NCBI RefSeq assembly: GCF_000956595.1
Contig: NZ_JYOO01000006.1
Coordinates: 112,902 to 176,901 of the forward strand
DNA from: Priestia aryabhattai B8W22
GTDB taxonomy: Bacteria; Bacillota; Bacilli; Bacillales; Bacillaceae_H
Length of the DNA stretch: 64,000 nucleotides
Direction: 5' to 3'
Below, piece by piece: positions 51,391 to 60,183 of the stretch (the stretch's first letter is position 1; every line of letters begins with the position of its first letter). Both the position numbers and the translations under genes were made by a program. Below the pieces are notes generated by a model. It saw only the letters and a program-made list of their open reading frames with translations, searched no databases and had not been told where the DNA came from.

Positions 51391-52029
51391 TTAGTCTTTC
51401 GAAATTTTTACTTCAGCGTTCATTCCTGGTAGCACATGCTCTGAATAATTAGAAATAGAGATTTTTACAGGAACCGTTTGAGATACTTTTGTGTAGTTTC
51501 CATCCGAGCTTGAATTCGATGTTAAAGATGAAAGTGAATTAGTTGCATATCCCACTTCTTCAACTTTACCGTCAATTTTTGTACTGCTATCTCCGTCTAC
51601 TGTTACATCCACATCGTCGCCTTCTTTAATATCCTTAAGCTGATCCTCTTTGATATTCGCTACGATAAATAGATTTTTCATATCTACTTCCGTTGCAATT
51701 TGCTGTCCAGCTTGAACCATTTGATTTTCTTTTACATTTGTTTGAATAATTTTTCCATCTGCTGGTACTATAGCAGCTACAGAGCCTTTTTCAGCTTGAA
51801 TCTTAGCAATTTCAGCATCTTTTGATACATCAGTTCCTTCTTCCACTGTCCAGCTTGCTACTTTACCTGCTGCAGGTGCAATTACGTTGTATACATCTCC
51901 AGATACTTTAGCGTTATCCGTTGTAATATAGTTGGATTTTTGAACGTAATAATACCCTCCTCCAATTAATAAAGCCAAAATAACGATGATTCCAATAAAA
52001 TTTGTTACCATTAAGCGACTTCTAGACAT
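51391..52029 (-). CDS. HlyD/EmrA-type membrane adaptor protein
   Basis: 212 residues. One N-terminal helix (FIGIIVILALLIGGGYYYV), then SNYITTDNAKVSGDVYNVIAPAAGKV (first half of the lipoyl/barrel-sandwich domain) and the beta-barrel VSQTVPVKISI. It lacks the long coiled-coil hairpin found in Gram-negative EmrA, as usual in Firmicutes. It partners the DHA2 pump. Confidence 0.88.
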   Translation of the reverse strand: MSRSRLMVTNFIGIIVILALLIGGGYYYVQKSNYITTDNAKVSGDVYNVIAPAAGKVASWTVEEGTDVSKDAEIAKIQAEKGSVAAIVPADGKIIQTNVKENQMVQAGQQIATEVDMKNLFIVANIKEDQLKDIKEGDDVDVTVDGDSSTKIDGKVEEVGYATNSLSSLTSNSSSDGNYTKVSQTVPVKISISNYSEHVLPGMNAEVKISKD

Positions 52030-52085
52030 TCATTACTCCTCCTTGATATTTCACTAATAAAATTACTTTCTTATATAGCTTTTTA

Positions 52086-52192
52086 ATAAAGATATTATCT
52101 CCATCTATTAGGAAATATGTTTCTTTATAATCATCTATTTGGTTAACTACCTAAATAACTTTATCATAAAGATATTTTTCCGTAAAGATATT
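52086..52192. promoter_or_regulatory. repeats between the pump operon and the divergent MarR gene
   Basis: TAAAGATATT occurs three times (52087, 52167, 52183). Between the first two lies an imperfect palindrome ATTTGGTTAA/CTACCTAAAT (52137-52156). Candidate operators for the MarR proteins. Confidence 0.5.
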
Positions 52193-52308
52193 AATTTAAA
52201 AATAATAATGGTGGTTAAAGATAATCATTGCCATCCTTTACAATTGTTTCATTTTATTTTAGAGTTAGTTTATATATGTCCGTAGTGTATAAGGAGATGG
52301 AAGCTAGC

Positions 52309-52770
52309 ATGGATAACAATTTAGAATCAAAAATTGAACACCTTTATCAAATTAACACATCTTTTTTTCAATATATACGACATTTAGTCGAAGAAACATT
52401 AAAAACACAGCCTTATCACTTAACACCCACTAAATTTTATATCTTAAACTACATTGCCAGCGGCACAAAGTATATGGTGGCAGATATTTCAAATAAACTT
52501 CACTTAACCTCGGGCGCTACAACTAGCTTATTAAATCAATTGGAAGAAGAATCTCTCATTCAGCGCGTGCGAGACGAAAAAGACCGGAGAGTCGTGTGGG
52601 TTTCATTGACAGATGAATCAAAAAAGCTTGTTTCAATGATTACAGAAAAGCGAAATGTATTTTTAAAAGATATGCTAGCAGCTCTAACTGTAGAAGAACA
52701 GGAAGAATATTTTCGCTTATTAAATAAAATGGATGCCCTTTTAAGTGATAAATATGGATTTTCATATTAG
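52309..52770 (+). CDS. MarR family regulator, divergent from the pump
   Basis: 153 residues. YHLTPTKFYILNYIASGTKYMVADISNKLHLTSGATTSLLNQLEEESLIQRVRDEKDRRVVWVSLTDES is a full MarR winged helix. Start ATG 52309. GGAAG and, further off, AAGGAG precede it. Probably represses the EmrAB-type operon and itself. Confidence 0.9.
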   Translation: MDNNLESKIEHLYQINTSFFQYIRHLVEETLKTQPYHLTPTKFYILNYIASGTKYMVADISNKLHLTSGATTSLLNQLEEESLIQRVRDEKDRRVVWVSLTDESKKLVSMITEKRNVFLKDMLAALTVEEQEEYFRLLNKMDALLSDKYGFSY

Positions 52771-52779
52771 ATTATCCAA

Positions 52780-52812
52780 AAGAGCTCCGCTTCAATTCGA
52801 AGCGGAGCTCTT
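52780..52812. terminator. bidirectional terminator
   Basis: AAGAGCTCCGCTTC pairs perfectly with GAAGCGGAGCTCTT across five bases. It lies between the convergent MarR and endonuclease genes. Confidence 0.85.
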
Positions 52813-52819
52813 CGCTATT

Positions 52820-53623
52820 TTAGAAAGCAGAACTCATTAACGCACCTGCTTTGTCAGGAAAATCGATAAAAGGATTTCGGTTGCCTTGCAATTCAAAAAT
52901 TGCTGCATTTCGATGTTTTTCATAAAGTGACACGGTAAATTCTTCATGCCATTTTAGTAAAAGAGGAAGATCTACTCGTGAAGAGTCAATTTTATTATGA
53001 TAGCGAATTAAAAAATAAAGCGTAGCTCGAGCTACAATTCCTTTTCCATATTCGGGTTCAAACTTACCTTTTTCTGCTTTACCGCACCCTTCTTTCACAT
53101 CTGATTGTTTAACTTCCGGTGTATAATTCGGGAAGTCAATATAAGAAGAATTACCTCTTCGGCTGTTACAAGAAGGTTCACACGCAAATAAATGATGCAA
53201 ATCGCCTCTCATAGGCTCTTGTTTTCCAAACCAAGATTGCGGGACAACGTGCTCACAGTTTAGCAGTATATCATTGCTTGAAACAGATGAGTTACTAAGC
53301 GACTGAAGTTGATCAATATCTTGCTGTATAGCTTCTAACGGATCCATGCCTTTCCCTGAATACAGACTCTTCAGCTCTCCATTTTCCTGTAGATCCACCC
53401 ATGGATATACATATTTATGCGGCGAATAACTCAGCAAATGCTGATGCGTTTCCGTTAACAAAGCTTGCATGGCTTCTCTTTTAAAGAGAGTACCTCGATA
53501 ATAAAGATTTTTACTCTCTTCATCCGTCTTTTCATCATAATAACTTCGATTGTTTACGTATTCGTGATAAAGAGCTTTTGCCTGCTGCTTTTCCATCATT
53601 AACATATCTAAACTGCTTCTCAT
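52820..53623 (-). CDS. endonuclease I family nuclease, without signal peptide
   Basis: 267 residues. CEHVVPQSWFGKQEPMRGDLHHLFACEPSCNSRRGNSSY is the beta-beta-alpha-metal active site of EndA/Bsn-type nucleases, with the general-base His in HVVPQSW and the metal-binding Asn in CNSRRGN. Relatives such as B. subtilis Bsn are secreted, but this N-terminus (MRSSLDMLMMEKQQAKALYHEYV) has no signal. Its start overlaps the end of the subtilisin gene by four bases (ATGA). Confidence 0.88.
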   Translation of the reverse strand: MRSSLDMLMMEKQQAKALYHEYVNNRSYYDEKTDEESKNLYYRGTLFKREAMQALLTETHQHLLSYSPHKYVYPWVDLQENGELKSLYSGKGMDPLEAIQQDIDQLQSLSNSSVSSNDILLNCEHVVPQSWFGKQEPMRGDLHHLFACEPSCNSRRGNSSYIDFPNYTPEVKQSDVKEGCGKAEKGKFEPEYGKGIVARATLYFLIRYHNKIDSSRVDLPLLLKWHEEFTVSLYEKHRNAAIFELQGNRNPFIDFPDKAGALMSSAF

Positions 53624-54579
53624 CCGATCACCTCTGAAGTCATCTGACGTTGAATTTCACGCAACAGCTTTTCAACAACGGTCAAGTGCACAAATCCGTT
53701 TCCTACTTCTCTTGGTGATTCATTTAATGGAAATGTTCTTCTGATTAACTGTGCGTAAAGCTCTGGTTCTGTAAGTTCTCTTCCAAACGTTTCATTTGAA
53801 AGAACTTTTATCAATGCCAAAGCTCCCGCTACGTGAGGTGTTGCCATAGAAGTTCCGCTCAGTGCGGCATACTTTCCATTCAAGTAAGTTGATACGATCT
53901 TCTCTCCTGGAGCCACTAAGTCCACTTCGTTGTTCGAGTTGGAAAATATTGAAGAACGTTTCTCTAAATCAACGGCTCCTACGCTAATCACTTCATTATA
54001 TGAGCCTGGGTACGCAAACTCATCTGTGGAGCTTTCTCCATCTCCTTCATTTCCCGCTGCGCAGACAACCAAAATATTCTGATCGACAGCACTTTGAATC
54101 GCTTCATGTAGCTCAGGTACATCCGACGGACCTCCAAGTGACATTGAAATGATATCTACTTTTTGCTCGATAGCGTAGTTAATACCTTGAATAATCCACT
54201 CGTATTGACCTGAACCATTTTCATCAAGTACTTTCAGAATAAGTAAATTCACTTCCGGCGCCACTCCTACAACACCCATTCCATTATGCGCTGCTGCAAT
54301 TGTGCCTGCAACGTGAGTACCGTGACCATTATAGTCTTGATAAACATCAGGATTTTGCTGATCATCGTGCGTAAAATTTCTTCCTCCCATAATTCGCTCC
54401 TGCAAATCTGGGTGTGTAACCTCACAGCCAGTATCCAAAACCGCTACGGTTATTCCCTGTCCCTTTGTTTGCTTCCATACTTCCTCTGCTCCAATTAGAG
54501 CTACTCCTTGCGGGATTTCATTAAATTGATTCAATTGTTCAACTACTTGAAATGGGATAATGCGCATTTTGTTCTTCAT
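53620..54579 (-). CDS. ispA: intracellular subtilisin-like serine protease
   Basis: 319 residues. Catalytic Asp49 (VLDTG), His86 (NGHGTHVAG) and the Ser of GTSMATPHVAG. No signal peptide, and a short propeptide containing IIPFQVV, like the IPY-type segment of intracellular subtilisins. This matches B. subtilis IspA, which degrades proteins inside the cell in stationary phase. Start ATG behind AGGGGGAATC. The nuclease gene is translationally coupled to it. Confidence 0.93.
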   Translation of the reverse strand: MKNKMRIIPFQVVEQLNQFNEIPQGVALIGAEEVWKQTKGQGITVAVLDTGCEVTHPDLQERIMGGRNFTHDDQQNPDVYQDYNGHGTHVAGTIAAAHNGMGVVGVAPEVNLLILKVLDENGSGQYEWIIQGINYAIEQKVDIISMSLGGPSDVPELHEAIQSAVDQNILVVCAAGNEGDGESSTDEFAYPGSYNEVISVGAVDLEKRSSIFSNSNNEVDLVAPGEKIVSTYLNGKYAALSGTSMATPHVAGALALIKVLSNETFGRELTEPELYAQLIRRTFPLNESPREVGNGFVHLTVVEKLLREIQRQMTSEVIG

Positions 54580-54742
54580 TTAGATTCCCCCTGCAGGATT
54601 AAATGGAAGCTAGTTCATGGTGGGATCACTTTTAATCGCTTATTTTTGGAGTTCACTCATCGAGGTTTGTTGCTTCTAAACTTATTATAACACAAAACAA
54701 GAACACTTGTTTGTATTTTTGTTGAATTTTTTACAAATAAAT

Positions 54743-54773
54743 AAAGCAGAAGCAAAATTTCCGCCTCTGCTTT
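54743..54773 (-). terminator. terminator of the DsbA-like gene
   Basis: AAAGCAGA with GC pairs with GC and TCTGCTTT, five bases after the stop. T-rich sequence follows on both sides. Confidence 0.75.
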
Positions 54774-54777
54774 TTAT

Positions 54778-55518
54778 TTATTGTTGGTCTTTAGAAGAAT
54801 CAGGAACGGCACATTGACCATCTGCACAAAAGGCATCATCTGCGCCTTCTGGAGACAGGCTCTTCAAAGTGGGAGTCGGATTTTCTTCTTCCCATACTTG
54901 TTGGAGAGCCCCCACAAATGTCTCGACTGGCTGTGCACCTGAAATCGCATATTTTTGATTAACAACAAAATATGGAACACCGCTAATGCCATATTGCTGA
55001 GCCGTTGCTTCATCACTGCGCACTTCATTTGCGTATGCGTTTTTATCCGCGAGAATTTGACGTGCTTCTTCTCGGTCAAGACCTGCATCTTCTGCAACAG
55101 CAACCAGCGTCTCTTCTTCACCTAGATGTTTTGATTCAGTAAAGTATGCATATAAGAGTTTTTCTGTAATGGCTGCTTCTTTTCCTTGAGCTTTTGCAAA
55201 TTTAGCTAAGCGGTGAGCATCAAATGTATTAGTTGGCTTCATATCGTCAAAATTAAAGGATAATCCTACACCAGCTGCCTGCTGGCCGATACCTTCATTT
55301 GCTTGTTTTGCTTGTTCAATGGTCATTCCATATTTAGCAGCAAGAGCTTCATTAATCGTTTTACCAGTATTAACTGGGGCATTTGGATCTAGCTCGAAGC
55401 TTTTAAATTCAACCTGCACATCATCTTTGTGTGCAAATTGCTGAAGCGCTTGCTCTAATCGACGCTTTCCAATATAACAAAAAGGACAGACAAAATCTGA
55501 CCAAACTTCTATTTTCAT
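54778..55518 (-). CDS. DsbA family oxidoreductase (FrnE type)
   Basis: 246 residues. Thioredoxin-fold with active site CPFC (IEVWSDFVCPFCYIGKRRLE), a long helical insert and the cis-Pro segment SGVPYFVVNQKYAISGAQP. The last part has a second cysteine pair (DAFCADGQCAVP), as in FrnE of Deinococcus. Cytosolic. FrnE-like proteins act on disulfides under oxidative stress. Confidence 0.9.
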   Translation of the reverse strand: MKIEVWSDFVCPFCYIGKRRLEQALQQFAHKDDVQVEFKSFELDPNAPVNTGKTINEALAAKYGMTIEQAKQANEGIGQQAAGVGLSFNFDDMKPTNTFDAHRLAKFAKAQGKEAAITEKLLYAYFTESKHLGEEETLVAVAEDAGLDREEARQILADKNAYANEVRSDEATAQQYGISGVPYFVVNQKYAISGAQPVETFVGALQQVWEEENPTPTLKSLSPEGADDAFCADGQCAVPDSSKDQQ

Positions 55519-55599
55519 CGTGACACCTCTTCAATTCAAGATAATTCTTATCGTAGCATACCTTTGAAAAATTTCCATCATAACTTGCTCAAACAAAGC

Positions 55600-55653
55600 A
55601 AAAACACGGTGTTGGTTTACATACTAAGTGTATTAAATCAACACCGTGTTTTT
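55600..55653 (-). terminator. long terminator hairpin
   Basis: AAAAACACGGTGTTG pairs with CAACACCGTGTTTTT, with further pairs inside. It lies after the DUF3231 gene and before the DsbA-like gene. Confidence 0.8.
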
Positions 55654-55718
55654 ATCTCACTTATTTTAAATTCATTGCTTTTAGAAGGGCATCATGTAAA
55701 TACGTATTTTCATATTAG

Positions 55719-56698
55719 CTAATTAATGCTTGGGGGAACTTCAAGCCACCCTTTTTTGATCATAATTTCTGTTGCTTCTCTTGCATATTGAAACGCATCT
55801 TCTCCTATCAGCATCATTTTAGCCACAATATCTCTTCGAAAACTAAAGGCTGCTCCAAATGCCTGACTTCCAATACTAAAATTACTCAGTAAAATATCGC
55901 ATGTCAGCATCAAACGATCAGAAAAAGCAGACGTCTCAGAAGGAGTTATGCTTCCTGTTGAGGCAACGGAAGGTGAAATATCGTCTTGTATAATTACTTC
56001 CTCTAGACGTGTAATAATCTTTTTACTGAGCTCTTTTCCTTTCAAAAAATGCTTTTTGACTTCGGTATCTTTAGCCGTTTGAGAAAAAGCCTTCATTAAC
56101 TTCATCCCCACAATGTTTGTTTCGACCCCGTGATAAAGCTGAGCTAGCTCCATCGTATTTAATACTCTTTTATCTGCAAACACATTTAAGCCGCTCAAAT
56201 ATTTTCTGTCAGAAACAAACTCAACGGTGGTTGGCATCGGAATATAAGGTGGGCGTGATAAAATCCCTTTTTCAGTAAATACTGCGTACAGGAATCGTAA
56301 CAACCTTGCGTAATCTTTGTTAAATCTTGATAAAATTTCAACACGTCTTCTCTGTAGGCCTTACCTAAACTTAATGTATACATCCCCATACTAATTTCTT
56401 TAATAACACGAAGAAACATAATATCAAATCCATTAGTAAATAGTTTTGGAGCCTGTACGTTTACGTCTTGAGATGAAAGCCCCGTTGGCACTACGGCTCC
56501 TTCTTTTTCAAATATTGTTTTTATCTTTCGTATGTATATAATAAGCTGCTCACGCAAGTCTATCATAATAGTTTTAGCATCTTCATCGTCTGCATGTTCG
56601 ATCATATAATCCAACAAGCAAATGATTAACGTTTTCTGCTGATATGTCATCCACAGCGTTCCAATTTCACTTGAGGTAATACTACGTTTGTCAGGCAC
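55719..56698 (-). pseudogene. DUF3231 two-repeat gene with a frameshift
   Basis: From GTG 56698 (GGAGGG eight bases upstream) the first frame reads PDKRSITSSEIGTLWMTY to CTQYLLKKG, then goes out of frame. The second frame resumes with GILSRPPYIPMPTTVEFVSDRKYLSG and runs to WLEVPPSIN. The switch is at a run AAAAAGGG (about 56259-56266). One base more, or a -1 slip on GAAAAAG, would restore a protein of about 325 residues, collinear with the intact gene at 25708. Most likely a one-base deletion. Confidence 0.75.
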
Positions 56699-56840
56699 TG
56701 TTACTTCCCTCCGCTTCTTCAGCTTTGTTGAGTGCTTTGGTCGCTCGAAAGAGAACATACTCATTGTACGTTTACTTATCATTATGCTATCTTACATTCT
56801 TTTTTTATTTAACCCTCTTACCTATAGCTTTTGGGCAACA

Positions 56841-56874
56841 AAAAAACAGCTCCGCACTTACAGAACTGTTTTTT
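56841..56874 (-). terminator. terminator of the SDR gene
   Basis: AAAAAACAG pairs with CTGTTTTTT across a 16-base loop, four bases after the stop. Confidence 0.7.
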
Positions 56875-56877
56875 ATC

Positions 56878-57798
56878 TTAAGCACGAAACGAGTACTCAA
56901 CACCTGTTAAGTCCTCAGATACGCTCCATAGTTTTTCCGCTACGTCCGGTTTAAATAAAACATCTCCCATCATATCTTTTACAGGATATCCTTTTTTAGC
57001 ATCTTTTCCGTCTGGTCCAATATATGTACCGCCTTCTATTGATTCAGTGGCTGCATAAAGAGTAGGCAGCGCGCCCATCTCTGCAGATTGACTAAATAGC
57101 TTGACTAAAAATTTCAACAAGCCGTTTGGTTCTTTACCTGAACCGCGTGATAATAGGTTTGTATTTGAAATACCTGGATGTACAGCGGCACTAATTGTCG
57201 TTGATCCGGCTGCTTCTAAGCGAGTTTGCAATTCTTTGGCAAACAATAGGTTGGCGAGTTTGCTTTGTCTATAGAACTTCATAGGACTGTAGCCTTTTTC
57301 CCCGTCGAGATTATCAAAATAGATTTCTCCAGAATTAGCGGCTATACTGCTTACCGTTACGACACGTGAATGTGAAGTGGCCGTTAGTAAAGGAAGCAGC
57401 AAACCTGTAAGTGCAAAATGCCCTAAATGATTACAGCCAAACTGCAGTTCAAATCCGTCTTTCGTTTTGCTGTGGGGCGGCACCATCACGCCTGCATTAT
57501 TAATGAGAAGATCCAAAGACGAGTATTGTTGAAGAAATTGATTGGCAAAATGCCGAATAGAGCTCAAGTCACTAAGATCTAATGACATAATAGTCACTTT
57601 AGCATTCCCATTATTCGCTTTAATTCTCTGTTTAGCTTCTTTCCCTTTTGCTTTATTACGCACAGCAAGAATGATTTCTGCTCCGCGAGCTGCTAGAGCC
57701 CTTGCTGCTTCAAACCCAATACCGCTGTTTCCTCCCGTTATAAGGGCTGTTTTCCCCGTTACATCGGGCATTCGTTCAGCTGTCCATTTTGTTGTCAT
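56878..57798 (-). CDS. short-chain dehydrogenase/reductase, retinol-dehydrogenase-like
   Basis: 306 residues. NAD(P) loop TGGNSGIG (about 17-24), LLINNAGVM, catalytic Ser in VTVSSIA and YRQSK as the YxxxK pair. VHPGISNTNLL is typical of the retinol dehydrogenase-like subgroup. Cytosolic oxidoreductase. The substrate is unknown. Confidence 0.9.
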   Translation of the reverse strand: MTTKWTAERMPDVTGKTALITGGNSGIGFEAARALAARGAEIILAVRNKAKGKEAKQRIKANNGNAKVTIMSLDLSDLSSIRHFANQFLQQYSSLDLLINNAGVMVPPHSKTKDGFELQFGCNHLGHFALTGLLLPLLTATSHSRVVTVSSIAANSGEIYFDNLDGEKGYSPMKFYRQSKLANLLFAKELQTRLEAAGSTTISAAVHPGISNTNLLSRGSGKEPNGLLKFLVKLFSQSAEMGALPTLYAATESIEGGTYIGPDGKDAKKGYPVKDMMGDVLFKPDVAEKLWSVSEDLTGVEYSFRA

Positions 57799-57911
57799 AT
57801 AAAGTTCTCCCTTTCAGCTATAGCTGTTTTCTAGAATGTACGCGTCTCAGTCACACTAAATTTACGTTTCTAAAAAATTAAAGTATGTATAAAGTATAAT
57901 GTCTTCAAAAC

Positions 57912-57946
57912 AAAAGGGACAAGCTTTTTCAAAGCTCGTCCCTTTT
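57912..57946 (-). terminator. terminator of the DCC gene
   Basis: AAAAGGGAC and AGCTTT pair with AAAGCT and GTCCCTTTT. Six bases after the stop. Confidence 0.8.
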
Positions 57947-57952
57947 ATATGT

Positions 57953-58333
57953 TTACGTAAGCCGCGGCGAATCATAGCGTCCAAACCAGTCGTACCTGTT
58001 TGTGGATATCCATTTGTATAGCGGACTAAACGCTTTTTTCATCAATGGTAAATGCAGAAGTACACCAATTGGACATGTAAGAGGTAAAATAGCCAAAAGT
58101 CGTCTAACCGTTTCAAATCCTGCTAGAACTTCACCTTTTTTGGTCACCATATGAATTTGATCATATAAATCTCTTCCCTCTTCTTTTAAGTAGCTATACT
58201 CTGTTCGTTCAATATATTGAACTGGAATCCACTGAATTTGGTTCGTCCAGTCCAGCGCTTTAATGATTTTTTTTACGTTGTAGCATAAAGGACATTCTGC
58301 ATCAAAAAATACTTTGTGCTTCATTATTTTCAC
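57953..58333 (-). CDS. DCC family thiol-disulfide oxidoreductase (DUF393)
   Basis: 126 residues. HKVFFDAECPLCYNVKKIIKALDW holds the CxxC within the D-x-x-C-P-L-C signature of the family. A later segment CPIGVLLHLPLMKKAFSPLYKWIS is hydrophobic. Function is inferred from the fold only. Confidence 0.85.
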   Translation of the reverse strand: MKIMKHKVFFDAECPLCYNVKKIIKALDWTNQIQWIPVQYIERTEYSYLKEEGRDLYDQIHMVTKKGEVLAGFETVRRLLAILPLTCPIGVLLHLPLMKKAFSPLYKWISTNRYDWFGRYDSPRLT

Positions 58334-58418
58334 CTTTCTTTCTTTCTTTTGTTCCTTTTCCTTAGTTTATAAATACCCTTTTCCCCTTTTTAATAACCAT
58401 CATTAGGAGGCACTTCTT

Positions 58419-58493
58419 GTGAAGCCGCGAAAGAAAACAGGATTTTTTTATAAAATATCACTTTTTTGGTTTAAAGCGCTAAAAACATGTTAG
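58419..58493 (+). CDS. possible 24-residue basic peptide
   Basis: GTG 58419 follows TTAGGAGG with eight-base spacing, an excellent ribosome site. The product begins KPRKKTGFFYK and ends WFKALKTC. No homologue recognised. It could be a leader or small protein ahead of the MFS gene. Confidence 0.35.
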   Translation: MKPRKKTGFFYKISLFWFKALKTC

Positions 58494-58622
58494 AATAGAT
58501 TTCATATTGATTTGAAGCACTAGATGCACGCATTTAGTCGCATACTAAAAAAACTGAATAAATCCAATGATAAAAGGTAAGGGTAATGTGTTCGTAAACT
58601 TATCATGGAAGTAGGTTTATAA

Positions 58623-58688
58623 ATGACGAAGAAAGAAGGAGGAACAGGTGATTACTTTTATCCATTTCATATAAGCTTTTTTACGTAA
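58623..58688 (+). CDS. possible 21-codon leader peptide before the MFS gene
   Basis: ATG 58623 to TAA 58688. The stop overlaps the ribosome site TAAGGATG of the MFS gene at 58702. The product ends YFYPFHISFFT, rich in aromatic residues. The start has a poor ribosome site of its own. Confidence 0.3.
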   Translation: MTKKEGGTGDYFYPFHISFFT

Positions 58689-58701
58689 GGATGTGTAAAC
58701 G

Positions 58702-59925
58702 ATGAAAAATAAGTACATGCTGTCAGCTTCAGGTATGTATATTAACTACTTTTTACTTGGCATGGTCAATATCATGCTTGCATCAAATATGTCATTTTTG
58801 ACAAAACAATTAAATACCGACGGTGCTGGAATCAGCTATATTATTTCTGCTATCGGAATTGGAAAATTGCTTTCATATTCTCTATCAGGCATCTTGTCTG
58901 ATAAAATCGGACGAAAGCCTTTAATTATTGTTTCGTCTCTGACGATGGCTATTTTCTTAATTGGCATTCCATTATCGCCAAATTATCAAACAGCTTTCAT
59001 TTTTGCTATTATCGCCGGTATTGCAAACTCTGCTATGGATGCTGGAACGTACCCTGCTTTAATTGAGGTCTTTCCTAAATCTTCAGGCTCAGCCAGTGTT
59101 CTTGTAAAAGCATTTATTTCAGCAGGAGCAGCGCTTCTTCCGTTTATGATTGCCTTTTTTGCAGATCGTGATTTGTTTTATGGGTATGCTTTTTTTCTTC
59201 CTGCTCTTATTTATTTACTAAATATGATCTTTATGTTCAAACTGCCTTTTCCCAATCATAAACGCGAACAGAGTGCAGTTCAACAACAAAATACAGGAGA
59301 GAATAAATTTATCTCTGCTCCTAACATGAAACAAGAAGGAATTGCTCTTATTGTGATTGGATTTACTTCTACAGCGCTTTTTACGGTAGCTCAAATTTGG
59401 CTCCCTACTTATGGTCAACAAGTATTAGGTATGGCTGAAAGCAGCTCGGTTCGCCTTTTAAGCTACTACAGCATCGGAGCTTTAATCTCTGTTTTAGTAT
59501 TAGCTGTATTATTAAGCAAAGTGCTTCGTCCTGTAACCGTTATTCTCGTTTACCCGATGATTACCCTTATAGCGGTACTTACGCTTCTGTTTGTTAAAGT
59601 ACCTGCTATTGCAATTGCAGCTGCTTTTTTCATGGGGTTTTCTACGGCTGGAGTCTTTCAATTAGCGATTACTGTTATGACCGAGCTTTTTTGGAATAAA
59701 AAAGGAACGGTTACTGGAATTGTCGCGACGGCTGCTGGATTAGCTGCTATTTTATTGCCTTTAGCAACAGGGCTCATGTCTAAAACGGGACATATTTCAA
59801 TTATTTTTATTTTTGATGCGATGCTTTCAGTAGTAGGTATGGCAGCGGCAGCTTTTGTTAATTACCGCTACCGCAAAATTTCAAATAGAAATCGCAGCGA
59901 ACAAATTCAAGAAACAGCCTCATAA
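58702..59925 (+). CDS. MFS transporter
   Basis: 407 residues, 12 helices. SGILSDKIGRKPLIIVSSLTMA is the loop 2-3 MFS motif, and ANSAMDAGTYPALIEVFP resembles sugar/organic-acid or AraJ-like exporters. The last codon joins directly to a dispersed GC-rich repeat. The upstream region holds two possible small open frames that may control it. The substrate is unknown. Confidence 0.87.
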   Translation: MKNKYMLSASGMYINYFLLGMVNIMLASNMSFLTKQLNTDGAGISYIISAIGIGKLLSYSLSGILSDKIGRKPLIIVSSLTMAIFLIGIPLSPNYQTAFIFAIIAGIANSAMDAGTYPALIEVFPKSSGSASVLVKAFISAGAALLPFMIAFFADRDLFYGYAFFLPALIYLLNMIFMFKLPFPNHKREQSAVQQQNTGENKFISAPNMKQEGIALIVIGFTSTALFTVAQIWLPTYGQQVLGMAESSSVRLLSYYSIGALISVLVLAVLLSKVLRPVTVILVYPMITLIAVLTLLFVKVPAIAIAAAFFMGFSTAGVFQLAITVMTELFWNKKGTVTGIVATAAGLAAILLPLATGLMSKTGHISIIFIFDAMLSVVGMAAAAFVNYRYRKISNRNRSEQIQETAS

Positions 59926-60080
59926 AAAAGAGGCTGGGACATCCCGAAATGAATTCAACCCAAATAAGAACAATCTGGATACATGATCTGGGCTGCTTGC
60001 TCGACCGCTGTTGCTTACCGTGCCAGGTTTCGCTTTCCGCGGGCGGCCGATGAGCCTCCTCGTCGCTTGCGCTCCTGCGT
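59924..60080 (-). repeat. GC-rich dispersed repeat, copy 2
   Basis: It begins with AAAAAAGAGGCTGGGA and contains CGAAATGAATTCAA. Read on the minus strand it has CGCAGGAGCG, GAGGAGGCTCA and GCCCGCGGAAAGCGAAA, the same blocks as copy 1 (15183-15505). The left part of copy 1 is missing. Confidence 0.75.
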
Positions 60081-60096
60081 TCACCATGATTATAAA

Positions 60097-60141
60097 AAAA
60101 CACGAACTATTTATCCATTTTTGATAGATAGTTCGTGTTTT
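60097..60141. terminator. bidirectional terminator
   Basis: AAAACACGAACTAT pairs perfectly with ATAGTTCGTGTTTT. It lies between two convergent MFS genes. Confidence 0.85.
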
Positions 60142-60183
60142 AATTTAATCAAACTACTTTTCTTCCACCCTCTTCTTAACTTT

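Noticed and set aside
56195..56303. Two independent overlapping genes in the DUF3231 locus
   Set aside because: The two readings are halves of one protein when aligned with the intact paralogue at 25708. The second has no ribosome site.
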